Assembly: GCA_963826795.1 (NCBI GenBank)
Contig: CAWGYT010000004.1
Coordinates: 372,001-436,000, forward strand
DNA: 64,000 bases
Reading direction: 5' to 3'
Source of the DNA: CAWGYT01 sp963826795
GTDB lineage: Bacteria; Planctomycetota; Planctomycetia; Pirellulales; Pirellulaceae
Every line of letters begins with the position of its first letter. Position 1 is the first letter of the stretch. A model generated the notes under the pieces. It worked only from the letters and a program-made list of their open reading frames with translations. It made no database searches and was not told the DNA's origin. The position numbers were made by a program, and so were the translations under genes. Positions 39,702 through 50,598 of the stretch are shown here, in pieces.

Positions 39702-41381
39702 ATGACCTGTCGAATGAGGCTTTCCAAGTTGCGATGCCTGCTGCTGGGAATCATCCTGTGGGTTCCGTCGGTGCTTTCGGCAGCGGAGCAACCCGCCGTT
39801 TCGATCGAAATTCGGTCGCTGCTTCAGGATCACGCCTATGCGGCGGCAATTCGCGAGATCGACGCAGCGTTGGCGGCTTCAGCGGGCTCGGCGACCGCAG
39901 CCGGCTCGGCAGACGAGTTGCTTTATCTGAAGGGCCGGGCCCAGCACTACGCAAAGGACTACGCCGACGCGATTGAGACGTTCGATCGACTCCTGGCCGA
40001 TTCGCCTAACAGCCCTCTCCGCCGACAAGCCAGCTTTGCGAAGGCCGCCAGCCTGGCCCGTCAGGGCGACTTTCAGGCGGCTGAGCTGATCTACCGGGCC
40101 GAGGCCGAGTATCTGCTGTCCACAGATCGCAAGCACGAGCTGGCCTCCATCTATCTCGACTTCGCCGCGTCGTACTTCGAGCCACCGCAGACGGCAGGCT
40201 CACCCGACGCGAAGCAACCCGATTACGAACAAGCGCGAAAATTCTTTGAGAAGGCCTTGGAGATTGGTCCCGAATCGAGGCTGGCAGCTGAGATCCATTG
40301 GAAGGTGGGTCAGTGTATGCAGCAACAAGAGGACTACCCCGCGGCGGCCCAGCAGTACCAAGAAATCCTGGACAAATACGAAGCGCGACGAGCGCAGGGG
40401 CGAATCAAGGGAAGCGATTTCGCCGACAGTCTCGCGGCCGACCTGCAACTCGCGCCCCTGATGGTCGACGTTCGTTATCGATTAGGCTGGTGCCAGCTGC
40501 AAATGGGCGAGTTTTCCCAAGCTCGGCGAACGTGGCAGGATCTGCTTGCGGACGAACCGCTCCGTCAGGCACTGCCCGAGGGCGACGCGGCGGCCGAACG
40601 ATTGGCGGAAGCCCGATTCCACATCGTGCGCACTTATTCGATCCCTCAGCCGGACAGCTTGGAGCAGCTTGACCTGGGCATCGCCGCGCTGGAACGATTC
40701 ATCGAGCAACATGCGCCGCACAAGTTGGCAAGCCAGGCCCACCTGTTGATCGCCCAGAGCCTGATGCATCGCCAGCAATACCAGAATGCCGCCACGCGGC
40801 TGCAGCAATTCTTGCAGCAAGTCCAGTACGCCGATCGTGAAGAAGTCGCCGAGAGTCGGTATCGATTGGCGCAGTGCCTGCTCCTGCAACAGGACTTTGC
40901 CAACGCCATCGAGGCGGTGCGCGATTACCTGGCGAAACACCCTTCCCACCGTTACTGGGCCGATGCACAGCAACTGGTCATCCAGGCAGAATACCTCGCG
41001 GCCGCAATGCAACAGGACCGGAAACAGTTCGAAGCGGCGCGCGAGCTGTGGCAACAATTCTTGGCCAAGTATCCACTGGACGAACGTGCTCCCGAGATTC
41101 TGTTCGGATTCGGAGCGATGGAATACGAGCAAGAACACTGGCAAGCGGCCATCGACCAGTGGCGGAGCGTGGTCCAAAAATACCCGGAGACCGAGGTCGC
41201 CTCCAAAGCCCAATATCAACTCGCACTCACGCTTGAAACAAAACTCGGTCAACTCGAAGCCGCCCACGAACAATACGAGCGGCTGAACTGGGGCGACTAT
41301 GCTCGCGCGGCACAACAACGAATCTGCGCTGTTGACGTCCAAACGCTTGTCCGTCCGGACGGAACGCGTGTTTCGCTCTGA
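39702..41381 (+). CDS. TPR N-terminal part of an alpha-2-macroglobulin-like protein (frame broken)
   Basis: ATG 39702 (GGACGGAAG upstream) starts a signal peptide (LRCLLLGIILWVPSVLSAAE), followed by about 500 residues of TPR-like repeats (for example ADAIETFDRLLADSPNSP and QQEDYPAAAQQYQEILDKYE). The reading ends in poorly matching residues after YARAAQQRI. Removing one base near 41322-41332 leads into LLTSKRLSVRTERVFRSDE of the next frame, the usual continuation in planctomycete proteins of this architecture as I recall them. I therefore read this and the following feature as a single secreted protein of about 2,800 residues. Confidence 0.8.
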   Translation: MTCRMRLSKLRCLLLGIILWVPSVLSAAEQPAVSIEIRSLLQDHAYAAAIREIDAALAASAGSATAAGSADELLYLKGRAQHYAKDYADAIETFDRLLADSPNSPLRRQASFAKAASLARQGDFQAAELIYRAEAEYLLSTDRKHELASIYLDFAASYFEPPQTAGSPDAKQPDYEQARKFFEKALEIGPESRLAAEIHWKVGQCMQQQEDYPAAAQQYQEILDKYEARRAQGRIKGSDFADSLAADLQLAPLMVDVRYRLGWCQLQMGEFSQARRTWQDLLADEPLRQALPEGDAAAERLAEARFHIVRTYSIPQPDSLEQLDLGIAALERFIEQHAPHKLASQAHLLIAQSLMHRQQYQNAATRLQQFLQQVQYADREEVAESRYRLAQCLLLQQDFANAIEAVRDYLAKHPSHRYWADAQQLVIQAEYLAAAMQQDRKQFEAARELWQQFLAKYPLDERAPEILFGFGAMEYEQEHWQAAIDQWRSVVQKYPETEVASKAQYQLALTLETKLGQLEAAHEQYERLNWGDYARAAQQRICAVDVQTLVRPDGTRVSL

Positions 41382-44300
41382 CGAGACGTCTCGGATTACG
41401 CTCAACAGCAGAAATATCGATGAAGTCACCGTGAGAGTCTACGCGGTCGATCTGGAGACCTATTTCCGCAAGATGCACCTGGCGCGAGGTGTCGAGGGAC
41501 TGGACATTGCGCTGATTGATCCCGATCAAACGCTGACGTTTCGGGTGCCCGACTACGAGAAGTTCAAGCCGATCGAATCGCAGATCGAAATCAACTGGGA
41601 TGACCAGCCGAAGGCCGCCGCGCTGGCCGTGACGGTCAGCAGCCCGACGCTCGAAGCCACGACGCTGGTGCTCAAGAGCGACCTTGATCTGATCGCGAAA
41701 AGTTCACGCGACGAAGTCTTTGTATTTACGGAGAACATGCAAACGAAACAACCGTGGGGCAATGTGCGTTTGCTGATCTCGGACGGTGAAAAGGTCTTCG
41801 CGGAGGCGAGAACAAACGACGAGGGCGTGTTTCAGGCGAGCTACGAGCAACTCAAGACGGTGCAAGACCTGCGCGTCTTCGCGGTGGCGGACGATCTCCA
41901 CTATGCCTCAAACACCAGCGACCTGCGCGGCCTGGGAATCAGTGAAGGGCTGGCAGACAAAGGATATATTTACACGGATCGTCCAGCCTACCGAGCGGGC
42001 CAGATGGTTCATTTGCGGGGCGTCATTCGACGCGTTGCGGGCGATCGATATCAAGTCGACGAAAAAAAGCCGCTGGAAGTCCATGTCTTTGATCCCCGGG
42101 GACGACAGCTCTGGACCGGCGGCGTGCAGCTCTCGCGATTCGGCAGCTTCCAAACGCACTTGGTCCTCCCCGATGAGACACCGCCCGGACCGTATCGGGT
42201 CGACGTCCGCGAAGCCGAACCGGACGGTGCCAAGCGAAGTTACCAGGGCACGTTTCTGGTCCACGAATATCGGCTTGAGCCGATTCGACTCCGGGTGGAT
42301 ACCGAGCGTCAAGTTTACTATCGCGGTGAGAAGATTTCCGGTACGATCCGCGCCGAGTTCTACTACGGGGCACCCTTGGCCGAGAGCGAGATTCGCTACC
42401 GGCTTGCCGACGGCGAATGGACGACGGCCCGGACCGACGCCAAGGGCGAAGTGAAGTTTGAATTCGAGACGCGTGAGTACCGCGAGACGCAGAGTTTGCC
42501 GCTGGTCGTGCTGCTGCCTGAACGGGACCTCGCCACGCAAGCCGTCTTCATTCTTGCCACACGCGGTTTCTCGATCGCCCTGGAGACCAGCCGCGATGTC
42601 TTCCTGGCGAAGGAAACATTTGAAGCCAAACTGACCACGACCGATGCCGAAGGTAAACCCGTCAGTCGCACGCTGGAGTTGCAACTACTGCAACAGACGA
42701 ATGTCCGCGGAAAGACGGGCGAACGAGTCATCTCGACGTCAACACTGACCACCAGCGCCGAAGACGGAGTCGGCCGTCTGGTTCTCGCTGCGGATCAAGG
42801 CGGATCGTACCTTTTGCGGGCCACGGGCACCGACCGTTTCGACAACCCGATCACGGCGGAACACTCGCTGAACATCTCGGATGAAGACGACAGCGTGCGG
42901 CTGCGCGTGTTGGCCTCGCAGCACACGTTTAAGGTCGGGGACGACGCGAGCATCCGCGTGCACTGGCGCGAAGACTCCGCACTGGCTCTGGTAACGTACC
43001 AAGGCGCGCGTGTGCTGGGATATCAACTGATCGAACTCGAATCGGGTGACAACGAGCTTCCGATCGCCATGTCGCCCGAACTGGCGCCGAACTTTGATCT
43101 GCACATCGCCGTGATGACCGACGCAAGGGATCGAAAAGGACCCGACGGGAACCCTGCGCGCCGTTTCCACGAGGCCTCCACTCCCTTGACAGTCGTTCGT
43201 GAGATGCAAGTTCAGGTCCGGGTTGTGGGCGATCGGACAACGTACACGCCTGGCACCGACATCGACGTCCAGATCTCGACCACGGATCCGCAAGGCCATC
43301 CGCTCGCAGCCGAACTCAGCCTGGCGATGGTCGAACAGGCGTTGCTTGACCAGTTTTTTCCCGATTCGGTGGCGCCGATCAACGAGTTCTTCCGCGGAAC
43401 GCAGCGCGAGTCCGCCGTGCGAACGAGTTCGAGCGTGACCTTCGACTATCGTCCCGAGACGCGGCCAATCGCGACGGCCCTCTTGGCTGAGCGGGAACGG
43501 CTCGAAGTTGCGAATGCGGAGGCAGAACGACTTGCGGAGCTCGGAGACATTGTTGCCGACAACGTCATGTCGTTCGGGGTTCCCGTTCGCGAGACGATGG
43601 ACGCTCTGGCGGAGGACGAACCGCTGTCACGTTTCGCCCGCGAAGCCGGCACCGACCGAGGCCGGGTTGGCAACCGTCGAGGGCAAATGATGGGCGGCAT
43701 GGGCGGCATGGGCGGAGGGCAGATGGGCGGCGTGGGCGGAGGCCAGGGTCCGACGCCGGCGGCGGGCGACTTTGCCGCTGCGTTTTCTCCCGACGCTCGA
43801 TCAGAGACCCCCTTTGACGTCGACGGCGACGGGATCCAGTCTTGGGAGGAATTGAGCTCGGGCCGGGCCGGGGCAGCAAAGGACTCTGCCGGCAGCTTCG
43901 CGTCCAACGGAATGGTTTTGCCTCAAGACGAGAAATCGCTGGTTGCCTTCTTCAACAAGAATTTCGCGACCGCCCTGCCTGCGACCACCGGGGCACAGGA
44001 CTCCATCCCGCAATCGATCGCCGGCTCGCAAGAGGCCGCCGTGATCCAGAACGACGGTAGCTGGGGTTATTTGAACCTGAGCAACATGAATGCCGAGCGG
44101 GTACAGGAGCTTGCGAACGGGCTGGCGGGTACGGGGGCGAGACTGCTGAGCGGACTGCATTCCCCCGAAACGGGATATTGGAACCCGGTCGTCGTTACGG
44201 ACGAGAGTGGTCAGGCAACGCTGACGATCACCTTGCCCGAACGCTCCACCGCCTGGCAATTGACGGCTCGAGGCATTACCACCGAAACGATGGCGGGCGA

Positions 44301-47300
44301 GGCAACGGCCAAGTTATCCGCCCAGAAGCCGCTCTTCGGCGAACTCAAGCTGCCACTCGCGCTCGTTGACGGTGACACCCTTCGACTTGAGGCAACCGTT
44401 CACAGCGACATTCCGGAAACGCACGACGTGATCGTCACGTTGACGACCAAGGTGGGCGATTGGGAGCGGACGCAAACGCAAACGATCCCGATCGAAGGCA
44501 AAGGCCTCACACGGATCGCGTTTGAACAGACGATCTGGCGAGTTCCGCCGCCCGCCGAGCCCGGTGGCAAGGCGACGGCGACCGTCAGCTTGCCGATGGA
44601 GGCGATCTTCGAGCTGGCCATCGTTGCGGGGGATCAGCACGATACGTTACGGCGGATTGTGCCGATCCTGCCCTATGGCGTGGATGTCGTGAGTACGGCG
44701 AGCGGCGCGGCGGATACCGATGCAACCGCCTGGATCGCCTTGCCCGCGGAAATGCCCGTCGAAGCTCCCGAGATGCAGATCGTGATCGCGCCCGACCTGC
44801 CGCATAGCCTCTTAGACGTTGTGCTTGCGCCTGTGCCCAACTGGTGTCACGGCGGAGCGCTGGCGACTGGATCCGAGCTGGATACGACGTCCAGCGATCT
44901 GCTGGCCGCCTTGGCTCTGGCCCGGCTCGTGAATGCGACGCCAAAGCGCGGCGGTCCGGAAACGCTGACGCTGGAGGAACTCATCCGAAGCAGCATCAGC
45001 ACGCTCGTGGCATCTCAGCGGGACGACGGAGGCTGGACCTGGACGGGCGGAGCCAACAACGACGCGAGTGCCGATCCGTTTGTTTCCGCTCGGATTCTTT
45101 GGGCATTGAGCGACGCGCGCGACGCGGGCTATTCGGTGCCGGACGATTCGTTCGCCCAGGCGGTCAACTTCACTCGCAACGCGTTATCGCAAAGTCCAAA
45201 CGATACGTACGAGATCCGCGCGGTTCTGGTGCACGCCTTGGCGACCGCCGGACAAGGTGATTTCGCACAGGCCAACCGTCTGTTTCGCGAGCGACAGTCG
45301 CTCTCCGCCGCGGGCTTGGCCTATGCCTCCTTAACCTTTGCCGAAATGGATCGCCTGGAAATTGCTCGGCAATTACTCGATGTCGTCTCCCAGCGAAACC
45401 TGATTCGCGACGCGAATCAGGACGGTCCCGACTCGCGTCTGTCATGGCAACAGGGTCCCACGGAAGTCCGCGCTCTGTATGCCCTCGCACTCCAACGCGT
45501 CAACCCGGCGGCGAGCGGCGTCGCGGCACAGATCGACTGGCTGCTGGCACATCGATCCGGACATCGCTGGTCGCCGGACAAAGCGACCGGGCCCGCCACG
45601 ATGGCGGTCGCGAACTGGCTGCGCGCGAATCAAACGCCCGCCAGCAGCTACGCGCTAACGATCTTGGTAAATGATCGCCCGGCAGCCGAATTGCAGATCG
45701 ACGGTGATTCGTCGACGCAGACGGTCGCCGTCCCTCGCGAATTCCTCTCTTTTGTTGGAAATGAGAGTCAGCAGACGATCCGTTTCCTGCTGAAGGGCCG
45801 CGGACACTATTCGTACCAGATCCTGTTCGGCGGATTCGTTTCCGCCGATAAGGTTCGCGGGACCACCAAGCAGTTCGGCATCCGTCGCGAATACGAACCG
45901 GCACCGATCGAGTTAGATGGACGGATGATTCCGCGAGGATTCGGCATCGTCGAAGGAAGCTACACGACCTTCCGAAACCCCCTCACGCAGTTGCCGATCG
46001 GCCAACGCGGCCACGTCATTTTATCCGCGTGGAGGAACGACACACCCAGCCGCACGCCCGATCAGGAGCTGCCGTATCTGGTGATTACCGAGCCCATTCT
46101 GAGTGGCACGTCGGTCGTCGAAAACAGTATTCACGGGGCCTTTGAACGCTACGAGCTCGTCCCCGGCGCGATCATTTTCTATGTCGGAAACCGCCGCCAT
46201 CTCGGCACCATTCAATACGAACTGAACGGCTACCTGGGCGGCCGCTATCGCTCGGCCCCGACAATCGTCCGCGATGCGTACAACGCGGCCCAAATTGCCG
46301 TCAGCGACACAAAGGAACTTGAGGTTCTTCCCTTGGGTAGCACGAGCAGCGATCCGTATCGCATGACGCCGCAAGAGATGTTCGAGTTGGGCAAACGGTT
46401 CTTCGACAAAAGGGACTTCGCCGCGACCGCCACGCAACTCGGCAAGCTCCTGACTGAATGGAATCTGCAACCCGAGCCTTACCAAGAGAGCGTGCGGAAG
46501 TTGCTGGATGCACACCTTGAAATCGGCCCTCCGCAGAAGGTGGTTGAGTATTTCGAAATCGTCAAAGAGAAGTGGCCCGAGCTGGAGATTGACTTCGACA
46601 AGATTCTCCGGATCGGAGCCGCCTATCACGCCATGGGCGAGTACGAACGAAGCTACATGGTCTTTCGTGCCACCGTCGAATCACGTTTCATGACAGAGGT
46701 CCGCGTCGCCGGCTTCTTGCAGAATGAAGGCGAGTTCCTGGACAGCGTGCGAGTGATGCAACAAATCCTCGCGGTCTACCCGCCCGAATCTTACGTCGCC
46801 GAGGCACAATACGGCCTTTCGCAACAGCTATATCTCAAAGGCGCCGAAGCCGCGACGGACCCGAAGCTTCGTGCGGCCAAGACGACACGCGTCGATCTGC
46901 TTCGTCAAACGATCGACATGTTGCAACGTTTCCTGACCGAATACCCCGAAGATCCGGCTGCTGATCAAGCCTCTTTCTCGTTGGCCAGCGCCCTGTTGGA
47001 ACTGGAGCAATACCAGGCCGTGATCGCGCAGTGCCAACGCTCCATGAAACGTTTTCCCAAGAGCGACTTGTTTGACAGCTTTTTGTATACGATCGGCTTC
47101 TGCCACTTCGCACTCGGTGAACACGAAGCGGCGCTGACAACGTGCCGTCGGGTCGCGGACATGACGCGCACCAACGAACAAACCGGAATCGTTGCCGAAA
47201 GCGACGAGAAATGGCGCGCGATCTACATCCTGGGGCAAATCTACCACAGCCTCGGTAAGGCCGCCGAGGCGATCGTCGAATACAATCGCGTCGCGGATCG

Positions 47301-48115
47301 CTTCCCCGATGCAAGAGAGGCCGTTGGCTACTTCCAGCGTCGCGATCTCAAGCTGGCGGAGGTGACAACGCGGAAACCGGACGACGCGCTGCAGTTGCCG
47401 CTGCAGTTCCGCAACGTGACTCAAGCCGACCTGCGGGTCTACCGCATCGATCTCATGAAATTCAGCCTGCTCAAGCGCAACTTGGAAAACATTCGCGGGA
47501 TCAATCTGGCAGGAATCCGACCGTTTTACGCGGCGACCATCGAGTTGGGAGACGGCAAGGACTATCGAGATCGCGAGGTGCAGCTTCAGTTGCCGCTGAG
47601 CGAGGAAGGCGCGTACCTGGTCGTCTGCCGAGGCGACGATCTGCACACCAGCGGCCTGGTGCTCGTCTCGCCGCTGAAAGTCGACGTTCAGGAGGATCAA
47701 ACGAGCGGTCGGGTGCGAGTCACCGTCAAGAACACCGTCGACGATCGGTTCCTGGCCGACGTCCACGTCAAAGTGATTGGTTCCAACGATTCCGCCTTCC
47801 AAAGCGGCCAGACCGATCTGCGAGGCGTGTTTGTCGCCGACGGAAACACGGGCACCATCACCGTGATCGCTCAACATGGCGATGGCCGCTACGCGTTCTA
47901 TCGCGGAACCGAATCGCTCGGGGAACCGCCAACCTCGGAAGCGGGCTACAAGCCTCAAGCGGCAGCCGGCGAAGGCGCAGGAATCCAACGGAAAACGGGA
48001 ATTACTGAAGGGCCTGGATGTTCGCAATCAGATGATCCAATCCGAGGGCAAACAGGTGCTTGAGCGGTTCTATGGCAACGGTGTGGAGGGAGTGCAAGTC
48101 GAAAAGGCCAGATAG
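41299..48115 (+). CDS. Alpha-2-macroglobulin-like giant protein with C-terminal TPRs
   Basis: Macroglobulin MG domains (for example DKGYIYTDRPAYRAGQ and LRVDTERQVYYRGE), ANK/bait-like linkers, the A2M core (SPETGYWNPVVVTDESG, then TAWQLTARGITTETM) and the alpha-helical toroid (DDGGWTWTGGANN) are visible. The CxEQ thioester is missing: the equivalent place reads PNWCHGG before a LAALALARL helix, so covalent trapping is unlikely. A Met/Gly-rich linker (about 43687-43750) and one EF-hand-like loop (DVDGDGIQSWEEL) interrupt the core. C-terminal TPRs (46360-47330) follow. The last 40 residues need one A removed from the AAAA at 47992-47995; the protein then ends at 48115 (GVEGVQVEKAR). Confidence 0.83.
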
Positions 48116-48200
48116 CAACATGGCGCCAACCGCTTTCCCGGATGACGCCATGCCGCCTTCAATCGCCGCCAACGCAGAGACACCTTTCAGACCTGGCGGA

Positions 48201-49210
48201 CTAGATCAGAACCAAACCCAACTCCCCTTCATCCGCAAACGACGAATCCACCGTGTTCCCGTCCAGCGGATCATCCCAGTTGCCAAACAGCTCATCACGC
48301 TGCTGCAGCTCGAGCTCAACCGCGCGTGCGCTGGCGGAAGCACATCGATGAGCTTCCACCGTTCCGGCGCCTGATCCTCCAACACGTCGTCGACCCGACG
48401 ATCCGTTCCGCTCAGAGCGGCACCGACCGCCGCGGCGTCGGGCAGGACCGTTTCGTACTTGCCACACTGCAAGGCAAGCACCAAGTCCCCGCTGTCGAAC
48501 TCTTTGTCGTGATTGAAATCACCCGTGTCCCAGGTCGAATTTCCGGTGATTCCATCTTCGTACTCACCGGCGATGAACAGGGACACCAAGTCATCGGAGT
48601 TGAACAGACCATCTCGGTTCGCATCCCCGGCCAAGCATTGCTCGTCGCGAGCCAAATCGATCAGGATCTGCCGCAACTCGTCGTAATTCTCCGGGGTGGT
48701 CACGGGCTTGGTTAAGATCGGGAAAACATCCGCCTTCTCGTTTGAGGCGTCCAGGATGATCAGGTCGCGAAATCCGGCTCCCCACGCAGCGGCAACGTCG
48801 TCGAATTCGTTCAATTCCTGCAGCACGGGCACATCCCGCCCGTCCGTGAAGGCCGGGATACCGACCTCAGAGCCGAAAGGATTCACCGCTAGAAACTGAA
48901 TCTCCAGCTCTGGGTAGTCCTGATCCAGCTCCTTCTGCATGCCGTCCATAACGCCAAACTGGCGACTGCACTCGCCTCACGTGGCGTGTCCGAAATACCA
49001 AGCTGACACCTGGCCCAGGTAGTCACGGGGCGAAACAATTTCGCCGTATGTCGCGGACGTCGTGTTCACATCCGGAAGCGCGAACTCCGGAATGGCAGTC
49101 AATAGCTGCCGGGGCTCCAAACATTCAACATTGACCCTCGCACTCCGTTTCGGGAGCACAGACCTCGACCAAGCTCGAGGTCCCAGCGAGGACAGCCATC
49201 GAGCGTTCAT
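48201..49210 (-). CDS. Dockerin-bearing thioredoxin-like protein with in-frame UGA (candidate selenoprotein)
   Basis: ATG 49210 follows GGGAGG. The N-terminus carries VECLEPRQLLTA, the planctomycete LEPR-XLL motif. A redoxin-like domain follows (GQVSAWYFGHAT, then UGA at 48979-48977, then GECSRQFGVMDGMQKEL and IQFLAVNPFGSEVG). The UGA lies where the first cysteine of a thioredoxin-type CxxC is expected, giving UGEC, and the frame continues unbroken. Next are dockerin-like Ca-loops (GDANRDGLFNSDD, GEYEDGITGNSTW). Near 48333-48337 one missing base changes frame; the corrected end reads ARAVELELQQRDELFGN and stops at 48201. It could be a secreted or envelope thiol/selenol oxidoreductase. If UGA is a true stop, the gene is broken. 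No sel genes are in the window. Confidence 0.72.
48952..48979 (-). promoter_or_regulatory. In-frame UGA with SECIS-like hairpin
   Basis: The UGA is followed by 12 bases and then a hairpin CGCC-AGUUU-GGCG. A U next to the 5' arm can bulge, with A-U and G-U pairs below it, and the loop contains GU. These are the features of the minimal bacterial SECIS upper stem, and the distance from the UGA fits. An alternative hairpin, GGCGA-GUGCAG-UCGCC, starts immediately after the UGA and excludes the first. The sequence supports selenocysteine insertion, but this is not proof. Confidence 0.5.
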
Positions 49211-49593
49211 TGTCGCCTCCCTCTCAACAAAAAACCTCCTTCTGGTTCTGCGCGACCCCGCGGTATTCAATTAAGCAAACAAGATGCCAACGGCCCGTTG
49301 TCTTGCCTTGACCCCGTCCCCAGGTGATCGATCTCGGCATCGTGGTGTCCCAGGATCGAGCAGCACATGTGCATGGCCGCACAGTGTGCGATTGGTACCG
49401 ATGTGATGTGGCGTGGCGTGGCGTGAAGACGGAACGATTGTGACAATTCGTTGGTACTCAGTTCGTTGCCCTGGGCGAAACCAACGTCTAGAATTCAGGC
49501 TTCGCGTCGGACCGAGGGATGCTCATCCTCCACCGAAGTAATCGAGCGGTGCGCCACGATCGACTCCGACGCATGACGAAAGGGGAGTGCATC
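49211..49593 (+). other. Intergenic region between divergent genes
   Basis: This 383-base gap separates the UGA-containing redoxin from an FGE-like gene. It contains a short GTGGC repeat (near 49408-49432). AGGGGAG at 49580-49586 is the ribosome site for the FGE-like gene. No further gene is evident. Confidence 0.4.
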
Positions 49594-50598
49594 ATGAAAC
49601 GAATTCGAGACCTTGCCGGCGCGACGCTCGTGCTGCTCGGGTTGGCCTTCGTCCCTTGCCAGGCACAACTCATTCCCGAGTGGGTCACGGTCGGCGATCC
49701 CGGTAACCTGCCGGACGAATCGGGTTTTGGAGCGGTGTCAGAAGTGTTTCGGATCAGCAAGTATGAGGTGACGAATCGCGAATACGCGGTGTTTCTTAAC
49801 GCCGTCGCCGTGGATGACCCATTCGAGCTGTACAGCCCGAAGATGGATGTCAACACGGATTCGCGTGGCGGAATCGTGCGGAGCGGTGAACCGGGAAGTT
49901 ACGCGTACGCCGCTCAGCCGGGTCGCGAGCACAAACCGGTGGTTTGGGTTTCCTTCTGGGACAGCGTGCGATTTGTCAATTGGCTCCAGAACGGTCAGCC
50001 ATCCGGACCGCAATCCGCAACGACTACCGAAGACGGCGCCTATACACTGACCGCCGAGGGCATCGCGAACAATCGCGTCCTCCGTAATCCGGGCGCGACC
50101 GTGTACTTGCCCAGCGAGGATCAGTGGTACAAATCCGCATATTACAAGGGCGGCGGGAGCGACGCCGGCTATTGGCTCTATCCGACCAGTACGAGCGAAG
50201 CGACCGTCGCCGAGGTCCCACCAGGCGGGGGAAGCCATTCGGCCAACATTGAAGAAGTCATCGGCAACGTAACGGACGTGGGGGCTTATACGACGACCAC
50301 CAGTCCCTTCGGCGCCTTTGACCAAGACGGGAACGCGTGGGAGTGGAACGAAACGATCTTCACCGACCTGGCAAACGACTCATTTCGTCTCATTCGAGGC
50401 GGATCGTGGAACGACAATTTCCGTCACTCGCAGTCCAGCGTCGCATTTTACCTTGATCCCAGCTTTGAAAATCTGAACTTGGGATTCCGCATCGCCAGTG
50501 TCCCCGAGCCGGGCACCGTGATGCTTGGCCTGCTCGGGGTCTTGGGTCTTCTGCACTCGCAACGGCTACGCAAAATCCAGCTGCGGTTACGCACTTAG
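49594..50598 (+). CDS. Formylglycine-generating-enzyme-fold (SUMF1-like) PEP-CTERM protein
   Basis: This is a secreted protein of 334 residues. ATG 49594 begins a signal peptide (GATLVLLGLAFVPCQA). An FGE-sulfatase/SUMF1-type fold follows: FRISKYEVTNREYAVFLN, PVVWVSFWDSVRFVNWLQN, VYLPSEDQWYKSAYYKGG, DQDGNAWEWNE and RLIRGGSWNDNFR. The redox cysteines of true formylglycine-generating enzymes are absent around RGGSW, so it probably does not modify sulfatases. The C-terminal VPEPGTVMLGLLGVLGLL plus basic residues is a PEP-CTERM tag. Its stop overlaps the convergent dabA stop by 12 bases. Confidence 0.85.
   Translation: MKRIRDLAGATLVLLGLAFVPCQAQLIPEWVTVGDPGNLPDESGFGAVSEVFRISKYEVTNREYAVFLNAVAVDDPFELYSPKMDVNTDSRGGIVRSGEPGSYAYAAQPGREHKPVVWVSFWDSVRFVNWLQNGQPSGPQSATTTEDGAYTLTAEGIANNRVLRNPGATVYLPSEDQWYKSAYYKGGGSDAGYWLYPTSTSEATVAEVPPGGGSHSANIEEVIGNVTDVGAYTTTTSPFGAFDQDGNAWEWNETIFTDLANDSFRLIRGGSWNDNFRHSQSSVAFYLDPSFENLNLGFRIASVPEPGTVMLGLLGVLGLLHSQRLRKIQLRLRT

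Noticed and set aside
46828..48027. A 399-codon minus-strand frame opposite the A2M gene end
   Set aside because: No ribosome site or family motif, and it is covered by clear TPR coding on the plus strand.
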